From Acidobacteriota bacterium (GTDB lineage: Bacteria; Acidobacteriota; Terriglobia; Acidiferrales; UBA7541), in the NCBI GenBank assembly GCA_003224085.1, contig QHYK01000086.1, positions 1 to 64,000 on the forward strand: DNA of 64,000 nucleotides, given 5' to 3'. Positions 20,861 to 31,548 of the stretch are shown one piece after another. Position 1 is the stretch's first letter; every line of letters starts with the position of its first letter. The notes under the pieces are model-generated. The model searched no databases. It was not told the DNA's origin and saw only the letters and a program-made list of their open reading frames with translations. The position numbers and the translations under genes are program-made.

Positions 20861-21442
20861 TCAGCGCAGACCCATTAGAGGACATCGATCGAACACTTTG
20901 CCGTCTGCCTTGAACGCGACGCCGTTCTGCAGAGCCCACTTGTCAAACAGCGCGGGATTGGTGGAGAGGTGCAGCAGCGCGGTGGCTATTTCTTCGACTT
21001 TAGGCATGCCGTTGTGCACGAGATAAAAGCAAGTTTCTTCGTAAGGGGACTTAGGATCTTTGGGATTCTGGACCCGCCTAATGAACCTATCGCGCAGCTG
21101 AAACTGCACCTTGCCCACGTTCAGAACATAAGCGCCATCTATCTTCGTCGCGCCAGTGAGCGCAAGGATGCGATTCAGAAAGGCAGCGGCGCGCTGGTCC
21201 CTGGAGAGAGCCGGTGCACGCAAGCCGTTTGTTTCCCGATGGCCTCCAAATAGGGAGAATCCTCCTGGCCCGTTGGCATGCAAGCCGTAGGAGAAGGCCT
21301 GGTTCGCTGGCCTTTGCGGCGCAATCGCATGGGCCAAATCCCTTCGGCGAAGTTCGAAGAGAGCGAATTTCCACCGGAGAAGCACAAGGACACCTACAAG
21401 CACGGCGAAGACGACCACGGGCAAGATTGCAGAAGCCATCAT
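20861..21442 (-). CDS. Hypothetical membrane-anchored protein
   Basis: 193 aa; N-terminal TM 'ILPVVVFAVLVGVLVLLRW'. Confidence 0.6.
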   Translation of the reverse strand: MMASAILPVVVFAVLVGVLVLLRWKFALFELRRRDLAHAIAPQRPANQAFSYGLHANGPGGFSLFGGHRETNGLRAPALSRDQRAAAFLNRILALTGATKIDGAYVLNVGKVQFQLRDRFIRRVQNPKDPKSPYEETCFYLVHNGMPKVEEIATALLHLSTNPALFDKWALQNGVAFKADGKVFDRCPLMGLR

Positions 21443-21546
21443 GGCTATGACACCCGCCAGACATGGCCCGCGCCCGCCACAGCTTTCGCCTTGATCGTAA
21501 CGAAGCCGCGCTGCCGATTACCACATCTGGACTGACGATTCTAGGT

Positions 21547-21765
21547 CTAGCCGCCAGCGATCGGGTGAACCATCAGGACTTCATTTTGCGCCCGAGTAAT
21601 TTTCTCGATGCGTTCACCGGTGGCGATGTCGAACGGCTGCGCTCCGGTCTTGGCTTCGTATTCCGCAATCACCCGGTTGACTTCGTCCATGTCGGCGGTT
21701 GCGGGATCGTACTCGAGAATCGTGGTATCGCCCTGGGATGAAAACGTCACAATCTTGGCGTTCAT
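21547..21765 (-). CDS. Small hypothetical protein
   Basis: 72 aa 'MNAKIVTFSSQGDTTILEYDPATADMDEVNRVIAEYEAKTGAQPFDIATGERIEKI', codon-consistent with an upstream RBS-like 'ggagacc'. Confidence 0.55.
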   Translation of the reverse strand: MNAKIVTFSSQGDTTILEYDPATADMDEVNRVIAEYEAKTGAQPFDIATGERIEKITRAQNEVLMVHPIAGG

Positions 21766-22016
21766 GCTTTGGTCTCCTGTGGGACTTCATCTAGCTTCCT
21801 GCGGGTTAGAAGCTGGCGGGTTGGGGTCCCTCCCGCCATATTGCACCGATTTCCAAAGATGTCAAGACTGCATTTGGCCTGCAATAACTCAGGTAACGTT
21901 TCGACCCATGGAGGATTTTGTTTTTTTTTGAAGCAGCCTGTGGCTTTGACTAAGAGAGGTCTAGTAGTACTTCAACGCAGATTCGCAGCACGCGTTTTTT
22001 GTCGGCTCGATTCAGC

Positions 22017-25000
22017 TCAACGTGAAATGGGCATGCGAATTACATTCGTGAACTCGTCTGGCAGAACGGCGACGCCATCGCGGAAGGCCACCACTTTGCC
22101 CGAATTGGCAGCGACGCGCTCGCCGGGAACGACAATCCCGACAAGATTGAGTGGATCAGCCGCGGACACCGTGATGATTTCGCCGGATGGCAGCTGATTG
22201 CGCATGGCGCGGAGAGATTCCACGGACCCAGGCAAAGCGAATTGCTCTCCCAGGAAATTGCTGACGAAGCGGCCGCCGCGAACTTCGCCACGATCTTCCA
22301 GTCGGCGAAAAGTGATGAGCAACTCGCGCCACTTGGGGAGAATGGTTTCGCGCGTGAGAAGCTCGCGAAAGACGACGCCATAGCGGCGGAGCAGCATCCA
22401 GCAAATGGCTTCGAGGGCGCGGTTGCGGTCGGGGTTCTCGTTCGAATAGAGCAGCGACCAGCGGCCTGCGCTGTGGCGCGGGCGCGAAGTGCGCCCGCTG
22501 CCCTGGCCGGAGCGACGCTTGGGATCGATGAGCGCGCGGAGGTTATCAAAACCGTCCGCGGTTAGCATGCCTGCGGTGACCAGCTCCCAGAGCGCGGTTT
22601 CCACTTCAGACTTCAGCTTGCCGGTGCCGCGGACAATGTCGGCGAAAAAAGAAGCGCCGCGCTGGCGCAGGTACAGGTGGACGGAAGCGGCATCGGGGCT
22701 GAGGCCAACCGCGCTCGCCTCGCTTCCTTCGCGCTGGGGGATCATCCAGTCCGCCTCTTCGCGCACGAAGAAAGTAATCGGAGCAACACTGGTGGGAATG
22801 ACGCGGCGTTTTCCGTCGGAGAGCGCTTCCAGTGTGGCCGGATGTGGAGATAGGCGGCCCCAGCCGACCGCGCCCGTCAAGCAAAGCTGGTCGAGAACTT
22901 TGGGGTCGTAATCCGCGATGCGGCGTTTGAGGATTTGGCGCTCCCAGGAATTTGCAGGGGCTTCGAAGCCTTGCACCTGGCGAATCGCTTCGAGAGTGCC
23001 TCGCTCGCCGAGAAGCTGCGTGCCAGGGGACACGTGCTGCCAGCGAAGCAGCCAGTTCATGAATTGCGCGGGGGTGACAGACTGGATTTCTTTGCGAAGC
23101 TGCCCGAGCGTCAGCCGGTGGATGCGCGCAAGCAGGCGGCGCTCACACCACTCGGTTTGTTCGGAGTGAGGATCGGTAAACCTGCCGCGCAGGACAACGC
23201 CTCTGGTCTCCAGACGGAGCAAAGCGTTGTCCATGTCCGGGGCTGGGAGCGCGAGGACGGTGGCCAGTTGATTTGCAGTCAAAGGACCGGAATGTGAAAT
23301 CCAGCCGGTTACCAGCGACAGCAGGGCATCTTCGCGGGAGATCGCAAAGGAATCTAGGGTCGGAGGTGGGACTTCAAAGCGGGCCGTGGGGAAGATTTGC
23401 GAGAACGCGGTCACGCGCTCTGCTGCAACCCAATAGCTCGAGCTGCCCACATTCGCCCGGCCGATTCTGTGATTGGCGACGAGCTGCTCGAAAAACGGGT
23501 TCCAAGTTCCGAGCGATTCCTGTAGCTTCCCGAGCACATGATTGCCTTGGAGTGGTGCGACATTGATAGAGGCTGGCAAAGCAACGAAAGTCAGTAGCGC
23601 GTCGTGCAACTCCTCGGCGTCGCGTACGTCGGGCCACGCTTGGTCGCACACTTCGGCAATAGCCTCCGGATTGAGCCGGCCGATTTCTCCCAGTACCGCC
23701 TCAGGCAAGATGCGGCGCATCTCGACCGCACGGGCGCGGCGCTCTTCGAGCGGCGCATCGTCGAGATAGGCATAGGGATTGGCATTAAGAATTTCGTGGG
23801 AAAACTGAGATGGAACCGGCGTGTCTACCGCGAGGGAGGTGATGCGGCCATCGGTGATGTCGCGAATCACGCGCTCGAGCCCTTCGATGTCGAGGGCTTC
23901 GGTAAGAACGTCCTTCATCACTTCGCGGATAAGTGGATGCTTCGAAATCGCAATGTCGCCTTCCGGAAGGTTTTCCTGGCAAGCGAGGGCCTCGGGAAAA
24001 ACGGCGGACAGCAAGTCGTCGGCGCGCATGCGCTGGATCGGCGGCGGAACTTTTTTGCCATTGCGAAAACGAAGCAACGCCAGCGCCCGGCCGGCGTCCC
24101 AGCGCCAGCGCGCAGTGAAAAGCGGAGAAGCCAGCACGGCTTGCTCCAAAACGGAGCGAAGGGAATTGGAATGGAGAAAGTGAAACACATCGGCGAGCGG
24201 AAAACTGTGTTGCTCGCTGAGGGAGATATTCAGTCCATTATCGGTGGCCGCGGCTTGTAGCTCGAAATTAAACGAACGGCAGAAGCGTTTGCGCAACGCC
24301 AGACCCCACGCTTTGTTGATGCGCGCGCCGAAGGGAGCGTGGATGATAAGTTGCATGCCGCCGCTTTCGTCGAAGAAGCGCTCGGCAATGACGGTGGTTT
24401 GCGTGGGAACCGCTCCCAGCACGGCTCGGCCACCGATGATGTACTCCACGGCTTGCTCCGCGCCGGCATCATCCAAGCCGCATTCAAGTTTGAGCCAGTT
24501 CACTGCCGCGCCGAAGTCCGGCGTCGCTTTCGTGTCCGCATCCGGCGCGCTACGCGGAATGAAGGAACTGATTTTATCGCGCAGGTCGGAAACATGGGCT
24601 GAGAGTTCATCCGTGCGTGCGGGCGCTTCGCCGCGCCAGAAAGGTATCGTCGGCGCGGCTCCTTGCGCGTCTTCTACGAGCACGCGCCCCGATTGCACGC
24701 GGCGAATGCGCCAGGAAGTATTTCCCAGCAGCATGACGTCGCCGACAAGGCTCTCCACCGCGAAGTCTTCGTCCACGGTACCAACGATCGTGCCTTCGGG
24801 ATGAGCCGCCACGGTGTAAAGGGAATTCTCGGGAATGGCGCCACCGCTGGTGATGGCCGCAAGCCGGCTGCCGCGGCGCGCGCGAACTATCCCGTTCACG
24901 CGGTCGCGATGCAAGTAGGCAGCATAGCGCCCGCGACTGCTAGCGATGCCTTCGGAAAGCATCTCGATGAGTTCGTCGAAATCTGCGCGCGGAAGGTTGC

Positions 25001-26342
25001 GGTAGTGATAAGCACGGCGCACGGATTGGAACAGTTGGTCTTCCTTCCAATCCTCGGCGGCGCACATGGCGACGATTTGCTGAGCCAGAATGTCGAGGGG
25101 CGCTTCGGGGACGGCAAGTCGGTCGAGGTCGCCCTGACGAATCGCCCGGATGAGCGCTGCGCATTCGAGCAAATCGTCGCGCGTGGTAGCGAAAAACCGG
25201 CCTTTGGGCACGGCTCCGCGCCAGTGGCCTGCGCGGCCAATGCGCTGCAGGGCTGCGGCGATGGAGCGCGGCGAGCCAATCTGGCAGACGAGATCCACGC
25301 TGCCGATGTCAATTCCTAACTCGAGAGACGCCGTAGCCACCAGCGCACGGATTTCTCCGGCCTTCAATTTTCTTTCTGCGGCGAGGCGTAGTTTGCGCGA
25401 CAAGCTGCCGTGGTGCGCGGCGACGCCATCTTTCCCCAAGCGTTCGCCGAGATGATGCGCCATGCGCTCGGACAAGCGGCGCGTATTGACAAAAATAAGC
25501 GTAGAACGCTGCTGCCTGGCCAGCGCGGCTATGCGATCGTAGATTTCGTCCCACATTTCGTTAGAGGCCACAGGGCCGAGCTCGCCGCCAGGAACTTCGA
25601 TAGCCAAATCAAGCTCCCTGCGATGACCGATTTGAACAATGTGAGGTGTGGGTCTAGCCGAACCAGCCAGAAAGTCAGCTACGAGTTCGATGGGCTTCTG
25701 TGTAGCAGAGAGTCCGATGCGAGGGAGGCGCTTGTCGGTTAAATGATCGAGACGTTCGAGTGAAAGCGCCAGATGTGCACCGCGCTTGTCGTCCGCGACG
25801 GCGTGGATTTCGTCCACGATGACCGACTCCACGGTCCTCAGGACTTCCCGGCTTCGGGCGGCGGTCAGCAGGATATACAGGGATTCAGGCGTAGTAACAA
25901 GGATGTGCGGCGGGTGCGCCAGCATGGCGCGGCGTTCGTGCGCGAGCGTGTCCCCGGTGCGCACGGCGGTGCGAATTTCTGGCATGAGCATTCCCCGCTG
26001 TCCCGCGAGTTGCAGAATTTCTCCCAGCGGAAGTTCCAGGTTTTTCTGAATGTCATTGCTTAACGCCTTAAGCGGAGACACGTACAAAACTTCGGTCAGG
26101 TCCAGTAATTCTCCGCACAGTGCTTTGCGCACCAACCGGTCAATGCAAGTTAGAAACGCGGCCAGCGTTTTTCCTGAACCAGTTGGAGCGGAAATCAGCG
26201 CAGTTTTTCCGGCGAGGATGTGCGGCCAGCCCTGGAGTTGCGGCTCGGTAGGCGTGCCGAAGCGCCCAAGAAACCAATCGCGGACAAGCGGGTGCGCCCA
26301 TTCCAGACCGGAACAGTTTTGTTGGGGAGGTTCGGTGGCCAT
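22017..26342 (-). CDS. lhr: Lhr-family DEAD/DEAH helicase with long C-terminal region
   Basis: 1441 aa; 'ALISAPTGSGKTLAAFLTCIDRL', 'VIVDEIHAVADDKRGAHLALSLERL', 'STLIFVNTRRLSERMAHHL', 'QRIGRAGHWRG'. Confidence 0.95.
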   Translation of the reverse strand: MATEPPQQNCSGLEWAHPLVRDWFLGRFGTPTEPQLQGWPHILAGKTALISAPTGSGKTLAAFLTCIDRLVRKALCGELLDLTEVLYVSPLKALSNDIQKNLELPLGEILQLAGQRGMLMPEIRTAVRTGDTLAHERRAMLAHPPHILVTTPESLYILLTAARSREVLRTVESVIVDEIHAVADDKRGAHLALSLERLDHLTDKRLPRIGLSATQKPIELVADFLAGSARPTPHIVQIGHRRELDLAIEVPGGELGPVASNEMWDEIYDRIAALARQQRSTLIFVNTRRLSERMAHHLGERLGKDGVAAHHGSLSRKLRLAAERKLKAGEIRALVATASLELGIDIGSVDLVCQIGSPRSIAAALQRIGRAGHWRGAVPKGRFFATTRDDLLECAALIRAIRQGDLDRLAVPEAPLDILAQQIVAMCAAEDWKEDQLFQSVRRAYHYRNLPRADFDELIEMLSEGIASSRGRYAAYLHRDRVNGIVRARRGSRLAAITSGGAIPENSLYTVAAHPEGTIVGTVDEDFAVESLVGDVMLLGNTSWRIRRVQSGRVLVEDAQGAAPTIPFWRGEAPARTDELSAHVSDLRDKISSFIPRSAPDADTKATPDFGAAVNWLKLECGLDDAGAEQAVEYIIGGRAVLGAVPTQTTVIAERFFDESGGMQLIIHAPFGARINKAWGLALRKRFCRSFNFELQAAATDNGLNISLSEQHSFPLADVFHFLHSNSLRSVLEQAVLASPLFTARWRWDAGRALALLRFRNGKKVPPPIQRMRADDLLSAVFPEALACQENLPEGDIAISKHPLIREVMKDVLTEALDIEGLERVIRDITDGRITSLAVDTPVPSQFSHEILNANPYAYLDDAPLEERRARAVEMRRILPEAVLGEIGRLNPEAIAEVCDQAWPDVRDAEELHDALLTFVALPASINVAPLQGNHVLGKLQESLGTWNPFFEQLVANHRIGRANVGSSSYWVAAERVTAFSQIFPTARFEVPPPTLDSFAISREDALLSLVTGWISHSGPLTANQLATVLALPAPDMDNALLRLETRGVVLRGRFTDPHSEQTEWCERRLLARIHRLTLGQLRKEIQSVTPAQFMNWLLRWQHVSPGTQLLGERGTLEAIRQVQGFEAPANSWERQILKRRIADYDPKVLDQLCLTGAVGWGRLSPHPATLEALSDGKRRVIPTSVAPITFFVREEADWMIPQREGSEASAVGLSPDAASVHLYLRQRGASFFADIVRGTGKLKSEVETALWELVTAGMLTADGFDNLRALIDPKRRSGQGSGRTSRPRHSAGRWSLLYSNENPDRNRALEAICWMLLRRYGVVFRELLTRETILPKWRELLITFRRLEDRGEVRGGRFVSNFLGEQFALPGSVESLRAMRNQLPSGEIITVSAADPLNLVGIVVPGERVAANSGKVVAFRDGVAVLPDEFTNVIRMPISR

Positions 26343-26494
26343 GGCCGAGGCCCTGCCCCCAAATTATAGCTCTGAACGATGCTTGCTGCGCAGAGGACCG
26401 ACGCGGGTACCGCCTATTCCCAATTTCCAAAGAGCTGTCGCGGCGTCTTCGTGCGGCTTGCTTATTTTCCTTGTATCTGCCGTATGATGCTCTC

Positions 26495-27256
26495 ATGCGG
26501 CTTCTGCTGGTGGAAGATGATGCGCGGATAGCGCGGTTCGTGGCTAAAGGACTGCGCGAACAGGCGTACGCCGTCGATGTAGCGGCGACAGGCGAAGATG
26601 CACTTTATCAGGCGGCGGTAAACACCTACGACTTGGTGATCCTCGATGTGATGATTCCCGCGCCGGATGGTTTCGCAGTTTGCTGCGAACTGCGCAAATC
26701 CGGCCAGCGCATGCCTATTTTGATGCTGACCGCGCGCGATGCCGTGGAGGACCGCATCGCGGGCCTGGACCACGGCGCGGACGATTACCTTACAAAGCCA
26801 TTCGAATTTCGCGAATTACTGGCGCGTTTGCGGGCGCTGCTGCGGCGCTCCGGCGAACTGCGGCCGGAGAAAATCACCATCGCGGATCTCGTACTAGATA
26901 CCGGAGCGCAGACTGCCAAGCGCGCTGGGCGCCAAATGACGCTGACAGCCAAAGAGTATGCGCTGCTGGAATATCTAGTGCGCAACGCCGGACGTGTCGT
27001 GCGCCGCGCGGAAATTGCCGAGCATGTTTGGGACGAAACGTTCGATCCGTTTTCCAATTTGATTGAGGTGTACATCAACCGCTTGCGGCGCAAGATTGAC
27101 GGGGACTCGGCGAAGCCCCTCCTGCACACGCGCCGCGGCGTCGGCTACGTTCTCGAAACAGAAGTGGACTTGCCTAAAGCAGAGGCCGACGAGGAGAGTG
27201 CCCCTCGGAAGCCGCGAAGCAAAGCGCCTTCTTCTCCCCGGAAGGGCCATGCTTGA
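26495..27256 (+). CDS. OmpR-family response regulator
   Basis: 'MRLLLVEDDARIARFVAKGLREQAYAVD', 'DLVILDVMIPAPDG', winged-helix 'LTAKEYALLEYLVRNAGRVVRRAEIAEHVWDE'. Confidence 0.95.
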   Translation: MRLLLVEDDARIARFVAKGLREQAYAVDVAATGEDALYQAAVNTYDLVILDVMIPAPDGFAVCCELRKSGQRMPILMLTARDAVEDRIAGLDHGADDYLTKPFEFRELLARLRALLRRSGELRPEKITIADLVLDTGAQTAKRAGRQMTLTAKEYALLEYLVRNAGRVVRRAEIAEHVWDETFDPFSNLIEVYINRLRRKIDGDSAKPLLHTRRGVGYVLETEVDLPKAEADEESAPRKPRSKAPSSPRKGHA

Positions 27257-28718
27257 TTCGATTCGCCTTCGGCTGACGCTGTGGTACACGGTCGTGCTCG
27301 CCCTGGTGATCGGAATTCTTTGCTCCGCGGCCTATTTCATCTTTTGGCGAAACGCCGTAAAACGTACGGATGCGAATCTTGCCGAACTTGCGGAGTCCTT
27401 CCTGGTGACGCTGCGGGCGGAGCTCGAGGATCAAAACGGCACGGACGTGTTTCAGTCCGCGGCCCAAGTGGCCATGGATGAGCACCATTTTCGCGACACC
27501 CTGTACGCGATTGCAGACCAGTCGGGCAAAGTCATCCTCACCTCGCTGGAAACTCCCTCTGCCAATCCTCCGTCAAGGGCTGCGCGAAAGGTTCTTGCTT
27601 CCGATTCCTTTCAAAGCTTCCTGGCTGCGTCCTCGCGCTCTGACCGCCTTTTCAGCCACATCCCGGTTACGGAAGCCGGGTACCGCGGATACGCCCAGCA
27701 TTTCGCAGCCAGGGGCAAGACCTACATCCTGATGATCTTGCAATCGCTCCATCCTCAGAACCAGATGATGGCGGAAGCGGGATCGGTGTTTGCTTGGTTG
27801 ATTCCGATTGCGATTTTGCTGGCCAGCGGCGGGGGCTATTTCCTGGCGCGGAAGAGCCTCGCGCCAGTCGTTGCGATGAGCAGCCAGGCCGGCCGCATTG
27901 GGGCCGCGAATTTGCACGAACGATTGGCGGTGCAAAACGAAAAAGATGAGCTGGGACACCTGGCGCGGTCCTTTAATGGGTTGCTTGACCGGCTTGGCGA
28001 ATCGTTCGACCGCCAGCGGCGATTCATGGCGGATGCTTCCCACGAACTGCGCACGCCAGTTGCCATTCTACGCGGCGAATCGGAGGTGGCGCTCTCCCAA
28101 CAAGCGCGGTCGTCCGAAGAATACCGTGAGTCGCTAAGCGTGCTGCATCACGAAGCGGAGCGGCTCACGCGCATCGTGGAAGATCTTTTCACGCTCACGC
28201 GCGCCGACGCTGGACAGTATCCGCTCCAGCACAGCGATTTTTATCTCGATGAATTGATCGCGGAATGCGTCCATTCGGCGCGCACTCTGGCCCAGGCCAA
28301 AAAGATTTCTCTTACATTCGAGGGAGCGCCCGAATCCCCGATTCATGCGGACGAATCGTTGCTGCGCCGCATGCTCTTGAATCTGTTGGACAACGCGATC
28401 AAGTACACACCCGAGTGCGGGCGCATCACGGTGGCCTGTCAGCGCAACGGCAAAGAGTACGGCGTGAGTATTTCAGATACCGGCAGCGGCATTCCTGCGG
28501 AACTCCGGCCACGCATCTTCGAACGTTTTTTCCGCGTTGACAAAGCGCGCTCGCGTTCAGAAAACGACGGCGGCGGTGCCGGCCTCGGCTTGGCTATTTC
28601 GCGTTGGATTGCCGAAGCGCATCTAGGACGGCTGGAACTGACCCGTTCTGACTCCACGGGAAGCACCTTCACGGCCTACCTCCCGGCCGATTCCGAACCC
28701 GCCGCATCTCTTAGTTAA
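27249..28718 (+). CDS. Sensor histidine kinase (HAMP, HisKA, HATPase)
   Basis: 'RRFMADASHELRTPVAILRGESEVAL', 'LLDNAIKYTPECG', 'DTGSGIPAELRPRIFERFFRVDKARSR'; overlaps the regulator gene. Confidence 0.95.
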   Translation: MLDSIRLRLTLWYTVVLALVIGILCSAAYFIFWRNAVKRTDANLAELAESFLVTLRAELEDQNGTDVFQSAAQVAMDEHHFRDTLYAIADQSGKVILTSLETPSANPPSRAARKVLASDSFQSFLAASSRSDRLFSHIPVTEAGYRGYAQHFAARGKTYILMILQSLHPQNQMMAEAGSVFAWLIPIAILLASGGGYFLARKSLAPVVAMSSQAGRIGAANLHERLAVQNEKDELGHLARSFNGLLDRLGESFDRQRRFMADASHELRTPVAILRGESEVALSQQARSSEEYRESLSVLHHEAERLTRIVEDLFTLTRADAGQYPLQHSDFYLDELIAECVHSARTLAQAKKISLTFEGAPESPIHADESLLRRMLLNLLDNAIKYTPECGRITVACQRNGKEYGVSISDTGSGIPAELRPRIFERFFRVDKARSRSENDGGGAGLGLAISRWIAEAHLGRLELTRSDSTGSTFTAYLPADSEPAASLS

Positions 28719-28795
28719 TCCTGCGTTTATCCTGAAATTGCTAGCCTTAATGCGGGCGCCCTTCTTCAGGGCTGATTCCGTCATAGGAGTCTAGA

Positions 28796-30199
28796 TTGAT
28801 GAAATCACTGGGAGTCTTTGCGGTGTCATGGCCGATAGCCACTGTGTTGTGCCTGTGCGCCGCCGGAATCTCGGCGGCGCAAGACACTGCGATTCCGGCC
28901 GCTACAGCCGAGAAGCATCCGGCTCAAGCCACGTCCGCGGGAGTGCCGGCGCTGAAGCTAACGCTGCAGGATGCGCTCGAGCGCGCGCGAAAGAACAGCG
29001 TGCAATTCCAAGCCGCTCTCACGGATTCGGCTATCGCTCGGCAGGACCGATTCCAGGCGGCCACGGCTCTGCTTCCAAGCGTGGTGTATAACAATCAGGC
29101 TTTGTATACACAGGCCGCGCCGCCGGCGGCTGCCCAGCAGACGGCAGTTCCAGTGGTCTTCATCGCGAATAACGCGGTGCACGAATACATCAGCCAGGCC
29201 AACATCCATGAGTCGATTGATCTCGCGAGCGTTTCAAACTTTCGGAGGTCTGCGGCCTTGGCGGCAGCTGCCAAGGCCCGAGCGGAAATTGCCTCCCGCG
29301 GCCTCGTCGTGACCGTGGTCCAGGATTATTACGCGGTGGCGGCGGCCCAGCAGAAACTGCTTTCCGCGCAAAAAACAGCGGACGAAGGCGATCGCTTCTT
29401 CAAGTTGACGCAGGACCTCGAGCACGGCGGCGAAGTGGCACATTCGGACGTGATCAAGTCGGAATTGCAGGCGCAAGACCGCCGTCGTGCGTTGCAAGAA
29501 GCGCAATTGGCGCTGCTCAACGCGCGGCTGGATCTGGCTGTGCTGATTTTTCCGGACTTCAACGAAAGCTTTGAAGTGACCGATGATCTGCACGCGCCGG
29601 CGACGTTGCCGACGCTCGGCGAAGTGCGGCAGCAAGCCGCGCAGAATAATCCGGACGTTCGCGCCGCGCTCGAAACTGTGCGCGCCGCCGGATTTGACGT
29701 CAGCGGAGCGCGCGCCGGTTATTTGCCGTCGCTGAGCTTCGACTACTGGTATGGCATCGATGCGCCTCAGTTTGCCGTGAATGGGCCGAACGGGGTTTCC
29801 AATTTGGGTGCTTCGATCCTCGGCACCTTGAATATCCCCATTTGGAATTGGGGCGCGACGCAGAGCCGCATCCAACAAGCGGAACTGCGGCGTGCGCAGG
29901 CACAGCGGGAGCTTTCTCTCGCGCAGCGCAAGCTGCTCGCAGAAATCAAGTCGCTTTACTCGGAAGCAGAAACGGCGATGAACGAACTCGGCGGCCTGAG
30001 CCGATCGGCGGAATTGGCCGAGGAAAGCCTGCGGCTGACAACGCTGCGCTACAAGGGCGGGGAAGCCTCGGTGCTCGAAGTTGTGGATGCGCAGACAACC
30101 TATGCGCAGTCGAACGCCGCCTATCAGGACGGCGCGGTGCGCTATCGCGTGGCTCTGGCGAATTTGCAAACTTTAACGGGAGTGCTGACAACTCCATGA
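28796..30199 (+). CDS. TolC-family outer membrane efflux protein
   Basis: Signal peptide, 'LKLTLQDALERARKNSVQFQAA', coiled-coil repeats, 'YKGGEASVLEVVDAQTTYAQSNAAYQDG'. Confidence 0.92.
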   Translation: MMKSLGVFAVSWPIATVLCLCAAGISAAQDTAIPAATAEKHPAQATSAGVPALKLTLQDALERARKNSVQFQAALTDSAIARQDRFQAATALLPSVVYNNQALYTQAAPPAAAQQTAVPVVFIANNAVHEYISQANIHESIDLASVSNFRRSAALAAAAKARAEIASRGLVVTVVQDYYAVAAAQQKLLSAQKTADEGDRFFKLTQDLEHGGEVAHSDVIKSELQAQDRRRALQEAQLALLNARLDLAVLIFPDFNESFEVTDDLHAPATLPTLGEVRQQAAQNNPDVRAALETVRAAGFDVSGARAGYLPSLSFDYWYGIDAPQFAVNGPNGVSNLGASILGTLNIPIWNWGATQSRIQQAELRRAQAQRELSLAQRKLLAEIKSLYSEAETAMNELGGLSRSAELAEESLRLTTLRYKGGEASVLEVVDAQTTYAQSNAAYQDGAVRYRVALANLQTLTGVLTTP

Positions 30200-31542
30200 A
30201 ACCGATCACATACCCTCAGGTCTTTCGGCCCAGGCGACGGGCCTGGCTTCCCCTAACCATTGCGCCGCTGCTTGTCTCGGTCGGCTGTAGCAAACAGGAG
30301 GCGGAAAAAGAGCCGGTGGTCACCGTGCAGACCACTGCGGCGCAGCGAGGAACAATTTCGCAAACCATTTCCGCCGAGGCAGTGATCTACCCGCTCGAGC
30401 AAGCCACCATTTCGCCTAAAATTACAGCGCCAATTACCGAATTCAAGGTGCAGCGCGGGAGCCGCGTGAGAAAAGGGCAACTGTTAGCCATCCTAGAAAA
30501 CAAGGACCTCGCGGGCCAGGCGGAAGCGACCAAAGGCAGCTTCGAACAAGCGGATGCCAGCTACAAAACGTCAGTGGATGCGGCCATTCCGCAACAGATG
30601 CAAAAAGCGCAACTTGATGCAGAGGCCGCAAGAGCAGCGTATGAGGCCCAGCTTAGGGTATACAACAGCCGCAAAGAACTGTTCGATCAGGGCGCGCTTC
30701 CCCAACGCGACCTGGATTCCGCCGCAGTCGCCCTAGCCCAGGCGCGCGGCGCAAATGAAGTGGCACAAAAGCTGCTGGCGGACTTGCAGCGGTTGGGGAA
30801 GGAACAAGCAATAAAGTCGGCCCAGGGGTCGCGCTTGTCAGCGGAAGGCACCATGCTTAGTGCAGAAGCGCAGCTCAGCTACTCCATGATTCGCAGCCCC
30901 ATCGACGGGGTCGTTACCGATCGGCCTCCCTACGCTGGCGATCTTGCGACTGCGAATCAGCCCATTCTTACGGTGATGAATCTGAGCCGGTTAATCGCCA
31001 AATCGCACATCCCCCAATCCGAAGCCGCAACGCTCAAAGTGGGGGACGCTTCGCAATTAAAGGTGCCGGGACTCGATGAACCCGTGAACGGCAAAGTAAC
31101 TCTGGTGAGTCCTGCTCTGGATCCCGGAAGCACCACGATTGAAGTCTGGGTCGAAGCTGCGAAGCCGAGTCCTGCCTTGAAACCTGGCATGACCGTGCAG
31201 CTCGCAATGACTGCGAAGACGGTTAAAGACGCCATCGTCGTGCCGGCCAACGCCGTCTTCAAGAATCCAGAAGGCCAGGCCGACTACGTTGTGCTCGCCG
31301 GCGCGGACCAGAAGGCGCATTGGCAACCGGTGGAGCTCGGTGTGCGAAATGCGGACAGCGTGCAAGTCGTTAAAGGCTTAAATGCCGGGGCTCCGGTTAT
31401 CACTGCGGGCGGATATGCGCTGCCGGACAATACTAAAATCAAAATCGAATCGCCCGAAGAGCAAGCAAAAGGGGACGAGAAAGCAGACAAAGCCGGCGAT
31501 TCCTCAAAATCGGGCGCCAAAGACAAAGACGACAAGGACTAG
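30196..31542 (+). CDS. RND efflux periplasmic adaptor (lipoprotein)
   Basis: Lipobox 'LLVSVGCSK', 'KITAPITEFKVQRGSRVRKGQLLAILENKDL', 'MIRSPIDGVVTDRPPYAGD'; ATGA overlap with the tolC-like gene. Confidence 0.92.
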   Translation: MKPITYPQVFRPRRRAWLPLTIAPLLVSVGCSKQEAEKEPVVTVQTTAAQRGTISQTISAEAVIYPLEQATISPKITAPITEFKVQRGSRVRKGQLLAILENKDLAGQAEATKGSFEQADASYKTSVDAAIPQQMQKAQLDAEAARAAYEAQLRVYNSRKELFDQGALPQRDLDSAAVALAQARGANEVAQKLLADLQRLGKEQAIKSAQGSRLSAEGTMLSAEAQLSYSMIRSPIDGVVTDRPPYAGDLATANQPILTVMNLSRLIAKSHIPQSEAATLKVGDASQLKVPGLDEPVNGKVTLVSPALDPGSTTIEVWVEAAKPSPALKPGMTVQLAMTAKTVKDAIVVPANAVFKNPEGQADYVVLAGADQKAHWQPVELGVRNADSVQVVKGLNAGAPVITAGGYALPDNTKIKIESPEEQAKGDEKADKAGDSSKSGAKDKDDKD

Positions 31543-31548
31543 AACCGC